Positions 42,809-49,116 of a stretch of DNA of 64,000 nucleotides are shown piece after piece. The position numbers were made by a program, and so were the translations under genes. The first letter of the stretch is position 1. Every line of letters begins with the position of its first letter. The notes below the pieces were generated by a model that saw nothing but the letters and a program-made list of their open reading frames with translations, was not told the origin of the DNA and ran no database searches. The DNA comes from Micromonospora sp. C95 (GTDB lineage: Bacteria > Actinomycetota > Actinomycetes > Mycobacteriales > Micromonosporaceae), in the NCBI RefSeq assembly GCF_018070465.1, contig NZ_JAGPXT010000009.1:124001-188000 (forward strand), given 5' to 3'.

Positions 42809-42827
42809 GGGGCGGGGCGGGGCGGGG
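42809..42827 (+). other. G-quadruplex-forming tract
   Basis: Four GGGG runs separated by single C bases (42809-42812, 42814-42817, 42819-42822, 42824-42827) form an ideal intramolecular quadruplex sequence on the + strand. Further GGGG runs follow at 42834 and 42844. It sits just before the stop of a minus-strand gene. Confidence 0.7.
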
Positions 42828-42848
42828 CGGCGTGGGGCGCGGGCGGGG

Positions 42849-43787
42849 TCAGGTGGTGGCGCGCTCGGCCAGCCAGGTGAGCAGGACTTCGGCCTGGGCC
42901 TGCTGGAACGCCCGGAGGGTGGGGATGCCCGGCGGTGCGGGCAGGCGCGCCCGGTCGGTGAAGAAGCCGGCCAGGCCGGCGTAGAGACCGGTCACCGCGT
43001 CAGGGTCGGCTGCGGCGGTGAGCGGAAGCCGACGGATCAGTGCCTCGGTGTCGTGCCCGCCCTGCAGGCGTACGTCGAGCAGCAGCATCGCGGTGTCCAG
43101 CCAGTTAGGGCCGCGAGCGGCCCAGGGCCAGTCGACCACTGTGACGCGGCCGGCCCGGTCGACGAGCAGGTTGTCCGCGCGGATATCCACGTGGCACAGG
43201 GTGTCGCCGGTCAGCGACGCGAGGCCGTGGTCCGCCCAGGAGCAGAGGTCGTCGAGATGCGTCCGGGCCCAGGCGTTCAACTCCGGGGGCGGGTCGTCGA
43301 CGATTCGCCGCCAGCCGGCGAATTCATCGGCCAGCCGCTCGGCGATGGCCGGCACCTCGGCCACCGGGCTGGGCGTGAGCGCCGTCGCCATCCGGTTCAG
43401 GGCGTCCAGCACCGCGTCGAGTTCCTCGGCGCGCCACGGAGTGACCGGGTGGCGCCCGTCGACGTCGGTGAGCACCAGCGCCACCCAGTGGCCGTCGTCG
43501 TGACAGCCGAGCAACCGGGGCGTCGGGGCGTACCCGGGCAGTGCGGCGGTGATCCGCGCCTCGGCCCGGTGCATGTCCGGGGTGTCCGGGTTCTGGGTCG
43601 GGCTGGCCGCCTTGACGAAGGCGCGACGGCCGCTGGCGGTGCGTACCCGGTCGGCGGTGCCGGGGGAGTATCCGCCGGGCTGTGACACCGCTTCGATCAC
43701 CCGGTCACCGAGGATCTGCTCCACGCCGGATCGGACATCGATGGGCAACTGGCCCCACCGCAGCCGATCCCTCGTTTGCGTCCGCAT
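42849..43787 (-). CDS. Aminoglycoside phosphotransferase-family kinase
   Basis: The 312-residue protein is an APH/choline-kinase fold enzyme. It has an N-lobe with RAFVKAASP (ATP lysine), the catalytic loop LCHVDIRADNLLVDRAG (HxD with downstream Asn) and metal-binding VVDWPWAARGP. The natural substrate is unknown. Family members phosphorylate antibiotics, homoserine, sugars or small metabolites, and resistance should not be assumed. ATG 43787 was chosen because the longer frame adds 97 codons of Pro/Arg/Gly-rich sequence overlapping a repeat element. Confidence 0.85.
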   Translation of the reverse strand: MRTQTRDRLRWGQLPIDVRSGVEQILGDRVIEAVSQPGGYSPGTADRVRTASGRRAFVKAASPTQNPDTPDMHRAEARITAALPGYAPTPRLLGCHDDGHWVALVLTDVDGRHPVTPWRAEELDAVLDALNRMATALTPSPVAEVPAIAERLADEFAGWRRIVDDPPPELNAWARTHLDDLCSWADHGLASLTGDTLCHVDIRADNLLVDRAGRVTVVDWPWAARGPNWLDTAMLLLDVRLQGGHDTEALIRRLPLTAAADPDAVTGLYAGLAGFFTDRARLPAPPGIPTLRAFQQAQAEVLLTWLAERATT

Positions 43788-43870
43788 GGCGTCCACGCTG
43801 CCCGGCGGCCACCTGTTGGGGCAAGGCGTTTCCGTCGTCGTCGGCACCCCGACGGTCGGCGAGGACTGTC

Positions 43871-43935
43871 GGGGTGCGAGGCGTCCGTGCGGGCCGGCGG
43901 CTGGCAGGGTTGCCGAACCGCCGGCCCGGCCTACG
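43871..43935 (+). repeat. Hairpin repeat element, copy 2
   Basis: This copy again has GGTGCGAGGCGTCCG followed by GGGCCGGCGG (43891-43900) pairing with 43918-43927. It is in the same orientation as copy 1 at 40702. It lies five bases beyond the stop of the minus-strand glycosyltransferase gene, which it may terminate. Confidence 0.8.
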
Positions 43936-43939
43936 TCGG

Positions 43940-45286
43940 TCAGTGCGTGAGCACGACCTCGACCTGCTGGCGGGTGCCCCAACCGGTCCGCCAGCACGTC
44001 AGCGCCCCGTACCAGCGGATCACTCTCAACACCACTGCCGCGAACACCACCGCCAGCGGCGCCAACAGCCACGTCCACACCCGGTGGCCAGCCGGTTCGT
44101 CAGACCGGCGAACCGTCAGGTAGCGCAACGTCTGCGCCCACCCCACGATGAACGTCACCGAGAACAGCCACGGCAGTGCCGTGAGCGTCGGTTCGACCAC
44201 CGGGGACACGAACACGACGGTCACGAACACCACGGTGGCGACCACCATCGACGCCCAGCGCAGCAGATGTGCCCACCAGGCGTACGACCGCAGCGGCAGG
44301 TACCGCACCCGCCACCAGGAGCGGATGAAACTGCCCCGCATCCACCGCAGATACATGCGGCACAGGTGGCCGAACCGGTCCGGCATCAACGCGAACGCGA
44401 ACGCGGTCGGCTGCTGCACGGTGCGTCCCCGGACCATCGCGAACAACGTCAACAGTGAATCATCGGAGAAGGCCACGGTCCGGCCGAAGAACCTCTCCGT
44501 CAGGTAGCCGTCAAGGTTGTCCCGGACGACAGCAGCCCGATAAGCGGCGATCGGCCCGGAGTTGACCCACACCGCCCCGAACACCGACAACGACGACCGG
44601 TCGGTGAGCTGGCCCGTGACGAACCACAAGTCGGTGATCCGGGCCAGAAACGACGACCGCACGTTCGCGGCCATCACCACCCCCGCCACCGACTGCACCC
44701 GAGGATCAGCGAACGGCAGCAGCAGCTCGTCGAGCGCCCGCGGATCGGAAACCGTGTCCGAGTCGACCGTCCAGTAGATGTCCGCGTCGCCGGTGGTGCG
44801 TACCGCAACGGCCTGTGCGTGCCGCTTGCCGGCGTTGGCCTGCACATGCCATGACACCGCGATCCCACACGTGGGGGCGGTGGCGAGAAACCATCGCTTC
44901 ACGGTCTCGTACCCGCCGACGTCGGTCGAACCGTCGTCCACGACGCAGATGACATCAGGGGTGCGGGTCTGCCTGACCATGGATTCGAGGCAGGCACGCA
45001 GCGCCGCCGGGTCCTCGTTGTAGACGGGGACGATCGCCACCACCCGCAATCCGTCCAGGTACTCACGAGCCCGGCCGGTCGCCGTCGCCGGCCGCTCCAG
45101 GTAGGCGCCGCCGACCTGCCACAACAGCAACAGGAACATGCCCGCGTACACGTAGGTGAAGCGGTGCCCGGCGCCGTCGAGAGCGCGCGAAACCGCGAAC
45201 ACATGGTGGGCCGCCCATACCGCCGCGGCGGCCAGCACGACCGCCGCCGCGAGCAGCACCCGTCGGGGTCCGATGCGCGCGCTCAT
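43940..45286 (-). CDS. Hyaluronan/cellulose-synthase-like family 2 glycosyltransferase
   Basis: The 448-residue processive GT2 has two N-terminal helices (about 9-30 and 44-60) and a cytosolic catalytic domain. That domain holds IVPVYNE, VVDDGSTD (117-122), NAGKRHAQ, VDSDT (174-178), GAVWVNSGP and FSDDS (274-277). The membrane-proximal LRWMRGSF (313-320) takes the place of Q/RxxRW. Three or four C-terminal helices follow. This is the layout of class I hyaluronan synthase, NodC and chitin synthase, which polymerise and export a beta-linked glycan. The ATG overlaps the stop of the small LPxTG gene in ATGA. Confidence 0.9.
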   Translation of the reverse strand: MSARIGPRRVLLAAAVVLAAAAVWAAHHVFAVSRALDGAGHRFTYVYAGMFLLLLWQVGGAYLERPATATGRAREYLDGLRVVAIVPVYNEDPAALRACLESMVRQTRTPDVICVVDDGSTDVGGYETVKRWFLATAPTCGIAVSWHVQANAGKRHAQAVAVRTTGDADIYWTVDSDTVSDPRALDELLLPFADPRVQSVAGVVMAANVRSSFLARITDLWFVTGQLTDRSSLSVFGAVWVNSGPIAAYRAAVVRDNLDGYLTERFFGRTVAFSDDSLLTLFAMVRGRTVQQPTAFAFALMPDRFGHLCRMYLRWMRGSFIRSWWRVRYLPLRSYAWWAHLLRWASMVVATVVFVTVVFVSPVVEPTLTALPWLFSVTFIVGWAQTLRYLTVRRSDEPAGHRVWTWLLAPLAVVFAAVVLRVIRWYGALTCWRTGWGTRQQVEVVLTH

Positions 45287-45468
45287 CCGTTGATCGTCCG
45301 TCCGCGTCGGAATGTCAACCGGATCATGCAGGCACCGGCGACCACCATCAGCACGCCGACAGCGGCGATGGCGAGCGGCAACGACAGTTGAACGACGCCG
45401 ACACCAGCGGTGCCACCGATGGCGATCACGTCGAATCCGGTGCGGGGCAGGGTGCTACCTGACGACAT
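45283..45468 (-). CDS. 61-residue mini-protein: LPxTG sorting signal only
   Basis: The protein begins MSSGSTLPRTGFD, then has a hydrophobic helix (about residues 26-50, LPLAIAAVGVLMVVAGACM) and a basic tail RLTFRRGRTING. This is the complete sortase cell-wall sorting signal (LPxTG, hydrophobic segment, positive tail) with no export signal or passenger domain ahead of it. It is first in a two-gene operon, coupled to a polysaccharide synthase-like glycosyltransferase. ATG 45468 follows GGAGAG. It could be a membrane subunit or regulator of the synthase, or a sortase substrate exported in another way. No sortase gene is in the window. Confidence 0.72.
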   Translation of the reverse strand: MSSGSTLPRTGFDVIAIGGTAGVGVVQLSLPLAIAAVGVLMVVAGACMIRLTFRRGRTING

Positions 45469-45859
45469 CGAGCTCTCCGCTCGGGGCTGCGGGGGATGTG
45501 ACGGCGGGCAGGGTGCAGCCCCAGTCGTGCCCCGGCCGCCGCATGGATCAGCCGCTCGGGGTGCGGGATCCGGTCGACACCCTCGCAAAGCCGTCAACCA
45601 GGGTCAACCACGCTCTGTCACCCCATCGAGCTAATGTGTGACCGCCTGAGGCGTGCCGGAGTTGGCCACTGCCGGGGCAAGTCGGCTTGTCGACAGCGGC
45701 CCCGCGTGGAATGCCGCAGTCTGTGCGGTCGGCCGCAGACACCGGCCGGACCAGGTCCGCCGGTCGCACCGTCTCATCGGGGGCGAGGAGACCCGCGAGG
45801 ACTGTTCCCCAGCACAGCGGGGAAACGTCGGAGCGGACGCACCTGGGGAGGAGCGACGG
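45469..45859. other. Divergent promoter region of the polysaccharide genes
   Basis: These 391 bases separate the mini-protein/glycosyltransferase operon (-) from the pyruvyl transferase (+). Tandem TTGACC/TTGACG boxes on the minus strand (direct repeat GTCAACCA at 45591-45609) and TAATGT on the plus strand (about 45632) are promoter-like. A short dyad GTTCCCC...GGGGAA lies at 45804-45824. No gene is seen. Confidence 0.5.
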
Positions 45860-47005
45860 ATGACGCGTGCCGGACTGACCATCGGCGTGCTCGGCTCGTA
45901 CGGTGGGCGCAATCTGGGCGACGAGGCGATCCTCACCGGTCTGCTGACCGATCTGCGCCAACAGGAGCCGCACGCTCGGATCATCGTGTTCTCACGGAAT
46001 CCTGCGCACACCGCGCTCGCCCACCCGGATGTGGAGGCGGTGCCGTGGGAGGGGGTCAGCCGGACCGACTCGGCCCTCGTGCTGTCCCAGCTCGACCTGC
46101 TCATCCTGGGCGGCGGCGGCATCCTCTACGACAAGGAGGCGCGCCGCTACCTGCGGGTGGTTCGGGTGGCGCAGGAGCGGGGCCTGCCGCTGCTGACGTA
46201 CGCCGTCGGCGTCGGGCCGCTCAACGAGATGGTGGACACCGGCATGGTCCGCGAGACGCTGGCCGGCGCGGTCCAGGTGACCGTACGCGACCAGGAGTCG
46301 CGGATGGTGCTGGAGGAGGCGGGCCTGCTCAACCCGATCACCGTCACCGGCGATCCGGCGTTCCTGCTGGAACCGGAGGACTTTCCCGCGCAGTTCCTCC
46401 GCGAGGAGGGCGTGCCGGACGGCAAACGGCTGGTCGGGATGAGCGTGCGGGAGCCGGGCCGGGCGGCGGAACGGCTGGACGTGGACGGATACCACCGGTT
46501 GCTGGCCCAGATCGGTGACTTCCTGGTGCACCGGATCGACGCGCACGTGCTGTTCGTGCCGATGGAGCGCGACGACATCCGGCACTCGCACGGCGTGCTG
46601 TCCCACATGATCGCCGCCGAGCGGGGGCGGATCCTGCACGGCACCTACTCACCGCAGCAGATCCTCGGGTTGATGCGGCACTTCGACCTGGCGGTCGGGA
46701 TGCGCCTGCACTTCCTGATCTTCTCCGCGATGATGGGCACACCGTTCCTGCCCCTGCCGTACGCCGGCAAGGTCTTCGACCTCGCGCAGCGACTCGGGGT
46801 GCCGGCGTTGCGTGGCGTGGAACGTGAGGTGGAGGGCCCGCTGCTGGCCGAGGTGGATCAGTTGTGGGACGAACGCGAGCAGCGGGCCGAGGTCACCGCC
46901 CAGCGAGTGGCGCGGGTGTGTGACGAGGCCAGGGGCACCGCTCAGGTCACCCGGGCGGTGTTGGAGAGCCTGCGCAACCGGTCGCTGGTCGAGGTCGGCG
47001 CCTGA
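45860..47005 (+). CDS. Polysaccharide pyruvyl transferase (CsaB-like)
   Basis: The 381-residue protein begins TRAGLTIGVLGSYGGRNLGDEAIL, the nucleotide-binding GN-x-GDE motif of the PS_pyruv_trans family. It has LGGGGILYD, TVRDQESRMVLEEAG, VTGDPAFLL, a MRLHFLIFSAMMGTPF donor/acceptor motif and YAGKVFDLAQRLG. CsaB-type enzymes add ketal pyruvate to cell-wall-linked glycans, creating anchors for SLH proteins. The strong GGGGAGGAG ribosome-binding site fixes ATG 45860. Its divergent neighbours support a surface-polysaccharide role. Confidence 0.9.
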   Translation: MTRAGLTIGVLGSYGGRNLGDEAILTGLLTDLRQQEPHARIIVFSRNPAHTALAHPDVEAVPWEGVSRTDSALVLSQLDLLILGGGGILYDKEARRYLRVVRVAQERGLPLLTYAVGVGPLNEMVDTGMVRETLAGAVQVTVRDQESRMVLEEAGLLNPITVTGDPAFLLEPEDFPAQFLREEGVPDGKRLVGMSVREPGRAAERLDVDGYHRLLAQIGDFLVHRIDAHVLFVPMERDDIRHSHGVLSHMIAAERGRILHGTYSPQQILGLMRHFDLAVGMRLHFLIFSAMMGTPFLPLPYAGKVFDLAQRLGVPALRGVEREVEGPLLAEVDQLWDEREQRAEVTAQRVARVCDEARGTAQVTRAVLESLRNRSLVEVGA

Positions 47006-47010
47006 CCGGC

Positions 47011-47042
47011 GCGGGGGTCGGCTTCAGACCGCCGGCCCCCGC
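47011..47042. terminator. Bidirectional terminator holding a stop codon in its loop
   Basis: GCGGGGGTCGGC (47011-47022) pairs with 47031-47042 with one G-T pair. The 8-nt loop (47023-47030) contains the stop codon of the convergent 68-residue gene. It serves the pyruvyl transferase and probably the small gene. Confidence 0.78.
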
Positions 47043-47230
47043 CAGCAGTAGCGCCACTGCTGCCGATCGGTGTCGACGGACTCCAACTCGTAGATCTCCG
47101 CTGCCGCCAGCCCCTGTGGCCCCAGGTGATGGTGGGTCAGTGGGGGCCGGCCGTTCGGGTCCAGCTCGACGGTGACGTGCTCACCGTCGGCCGTGCCGCC
47201 CACCATCGGGATCTCAACCGTGGATGCCAT
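47024..47230 (-). CDS. Small protein of unknown function (68 residues)
   Basis: ATG 47230 begins MASTVEIPMVGGTADGEHVT and ends QQWRYCWRGPAV. The balanced composition, GGTADGEHV and YELESVDTDRQQWRYCWRG look like a small beta-rich domain rather than spurious sequence. Short proteins of this GG-x-ADG...YE...W.Y style occur in actinomycetes and phages, but I cannot assign a family. It ends inside a terminator loop. GGATGG precedes the ATG. It may be co-transcribed with the SRPBCC gene 58 bases upstream. Confidence 0.6.
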   Translation of the reverse strand: MASTVEIPMVGGTADGEHVTVELDPNGRPPLTHHHLGPQGLAAAEIYELESVDTDRQQWRYCWRGPAV

Positions 47231-47288
47231 GCGCCCATCCTGCCCCGGCCGTCGCCGAACCGCAGGGCGAAGCGCGATGATCCTGCCG

Positions 47289-47771
47289 TCAACCGGGCGC
47301 GTTGCACAGGGCGGCGTAGCGGTCCAGGTAGAGCGGCCATCCTCCGTCGTTGGCAACGCCGTCGCGGACGGACTCCCAGCCGGGGCCGTGCCGGTCGAGG
47401 TGGCGGTGCTCCAGTTCCACCCGGGTGCGGTGCGGGGTTTCGGCGACGAACCGCACCTCGACCTCGCTGGTGTTGTCAGGCTCGGTCTCGACCTGCCACC
47501 GGGGGCTGATGTCCCAGCTGAACACGACCCGGTCCGGCGGGTCGTAGGCGAGCACCCGGGCCCAGCGGCACTCGGTGCCGTCGACGCCACGGTCGTAGAT
47601 GTGGCCACCGACCCTCGGCTCGAACACGGTCTCGGCGATCGCGACGCCGAGCAGGTTGTGTTCCGGTGGCTTGAAGTCGCCGAAGCGTCCGGTGAACGTG
47701 GTGAACGCCCGTTCGATGGGCGCGTTCACGATGATCTGGCGGCGCACCACCACATCCGCTGCCTGGGTCAT
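47289..47771 (-). CDS. SRPBCC/AHSA1-like protein
   Basis: The 160-residue protein starts MTQAADVVVRRQIIVNAPIE and continues RAFTTFTGRFGDFKPPEHNLL. VGGHIYDRGVDGTECRWARV, VVFSWDI and a C-terminal helix (GWPLYLDRYAALCN) follow, matching the activator-of-Hsp90-homologue-1-like SRPBCC family. The typical partner is an ArsR repressor, and its ATG overlaps that gene stop in ATGA. The ligand is unknown. Such ArsR-AHSA1 pairs are common in actinomycetes and are presumably induced together by a small molecule. Confidence 0.9.
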   Translation of the reverse strand: MTQAADVVVRRQIIVNAPIERAFTTFTGRFGDFKPPEHNLLGVAIAETVFEPRVGGHIYDRGVDGTECRWARVLAYDPPDRVVFSWDISPRWQVETEPDNTSEVEVRFVAETPHRTRVELEHRHLDRHGPGWESVRDGVANDGGWPLYLDRYAALCNAPG

Positions 47772-48091
47772 GAGTCCTCCTCGCTGGTTTGGTCGACGAC
47801 CTCCTGGTAGCCGTCCAGCGCGCGGTGCCAGAACGTGTCCAGTTGGTCGCGTAGGGCGGCCACGCCGGCCGGGTTGAGCCGGTAGACCCGCCGGGTGCCG
47901 GCCTGCCGGTCGACGACCAGCCCGGCGTCCTTGAGCACCTTCAGATGCTGGGACACCGCGGGTCGGCTGATCGGTAGTTCCCGGGCGAGTTCGCCGACGG
48001 CACGTGGCTGTTCCGCCAGGCACGCGACGATGGCGCGACGGGTGGGGTCGCCCAGGGCGTCCCAGCCTTCGCCGAATTGGTAAGTAGCCAC
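47768..48091 (-). CDS. ArsR-family repressor
   Basis: The 107-residue winged-helix protein has GDPTRRAIVACLAEQPRAVGELARELPISRPAVSQHLKVLKDAGLV, the HTH of the ArsR family subgroup that accompanies SRPBCC genes. The metal-binding CxC motif of true ArsR/SmtB sensors is absent, so it does not sense metal through that site. The GTG start follows directly after a -10 box with no ribosome-binding site, so the message is probably leaderless. It lies first in the operon and likely represses itself through the palindrome in its promoter. Confidence 0.92.
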   Translation of the reverse strand: MATYQFGEGWDALGDPTRRAIVACLAEQPRAVGELARELPISRPAVSQHLKVLKDAGLVVDRQAGTRRVYRLNPAGVAALRDQLDTFWHRALDGYQEVVDQTSEEDS

Positions 48092-48095
48092 GAAC

Positions 48096-48127
48096 GGTAA
48101 GTTATGACTTACCTAATGGGTTGTCAA
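48096..48127 (-). promoter_or_regulatory. ArsR promoter with embedded palindromic operator
   Basis: On the minus strand TTGACA (48122-48127), a 17-base spacer and TAACTT (48099-48104) form a near-consensus promoter. The perfect palindrome GGTAAGT-TATG-ACTTACC (48096-48113) covers the -10 box. The GTG start is 7 bases beyond the -10, as expected for a leaderless mRNA. Repressor binding here would block RNA polymerase directly. Confidence 0.85.
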
Positions 48128-48157
48128 GCACGACCCGCAGCGGTGCACTCCGATTGG

Positions 48158-49027
48158 TCAGTCGCGGGGAAGCAGTCCCGGTGGGTACTCCATGCCGTCG
48201 TGGGTGCAGGCGGCAGCGGCGACCCGGGACGCGTACCCGGCCGCCTCAGCCCAGGTGGCGCCGCGCGACCGGGCCGCGATGATCCCCGCCGCGAAGGCGT
48301 CCCCGGCGCCGTTGGTGTCGATCACCGGGCCGGGCGGGACGGCCGCCGGAACGCGATGGACGTCCCGGCCCAGGTGCAGATCGGCACCGTCCGCGCCCCG
48401 GGTCACCAGCACCGGGCGCGGTGCCAGCGTGCCGGCCACGGCCGCCGCCCGGTCGCCGAGCGCCGCACCGCTGACCAGCACCAGCTCGGCGACGTCGGCG
48501 AAGGGGCGGTGGTAGGGGTTGTACCCGTCCCAGTCGTGCAGGTCGGTCGAGGTGCCCACCCCCTCGCCGAGCACGTCACCGAGGTCGGGCAGCAACCCCC
48601 GCACCCATCCCATGATCGACAGATGTACGTGCGTGGCGTCCTGGATCAGCTCCACCACCCGGGGTGCCGCGACGGGCGGTGGACCGTCCGAGTCCCGGGG
48701 GTCGTACAGCGACATCCGCCGCCCGCCGGGGTCGACCAGGTTCACCGACCGTCGGGTACCCGCCGGATCGTCGGTCAGCACCGCGCGCACGCCGGTACGG
48801 GCCAGCGCGGCCCGCACGACGGCGCCGGCCGGGTCCGTACCGACCGTGTCGACCACCGTCACCCGCAGCCCGAGCGCGTGTGCGGCGAGGACCACCCCGG
48901 CGCCGGTGTTGCCGACCCGCAGCTCGATCGGGTCGACGGTGACCGAGTCGACCACCGGCAGCGGCAGCCGGGGCACCCGCACCCGCACGTCGACGCCGAG
49001 GCCGCCGATCACCAGGAGGTCGCACAC
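48158..49027 (-). CDS. PfkB-family sugar kinase (ribokinase-like)
   Basis: The 289-residue protein starts MCDLLVIGGLGVDVRVRVPR, has GNTGAGVVLAAHALGLRVTVVDTVGTD (PfkB signature 1) and VIDTNGAGDAFAAGIIAA (signature 2 with the catalytic Asp and anion hole). It lacks the lid-rich differences of FruK, and sits nearest ribokinase/adenosine-kinase types. The substrate is undetermined. GTG 49027 was chosen at the first residue of the Rossmann strand. It is divergent from the SNF2 helicase gene, with an 89-base shared promoter gap. Confidence 0.88.
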   Translation of the reverse strand: MCDLLVIGGLGVDVRVRVPRLPLPVVDSVTVDPIELRVGNTGAGVVLAAHALGLRVTVVDTVGTDPAGAVVRAALARTGVRAVLTDDPAGTRRSVNLVDPGGRRMSLYDPRDSDGPPPVAAPRVVELIQDATHVHLSIMGWVRGLLPDLGDVLGEGVGTSTDLHDWDGYNPYHRPFADVAELVLVSGAALGDRAAAVAGTLAPRPVLVTRGADGADLHLGRDVHRVPAAVPPGPVIDTNGAGDAFAAGIIAARSRGATWAEAAGYASRVAAAACTHDGMEYPPGLLPRD

Positions 49028-49116
49028 GGCGGCGACGCTAGCCGGTCGGCGCCGCCTATCCTTGCCCCGGGTCGCCGTCGGTGTAGCGCGGGCCCGTTTG
49101 GTCCGAGGGGGAGTGC

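Noticed and set aside
42849..43787. Antibiotic-resistance gene call for the APH-family protein
   Set aside because: The kinase fold is clear, but the family is broad and nothing in the sequence or context points to an aminoglycoside substrate.
45804..45826. CRISPR-like dyad GTTCCCC...GGGGAAAC
   Set aside because: It recalls type I-E repeat ends, but there is one copy only, with no spacer array and no cas gene.
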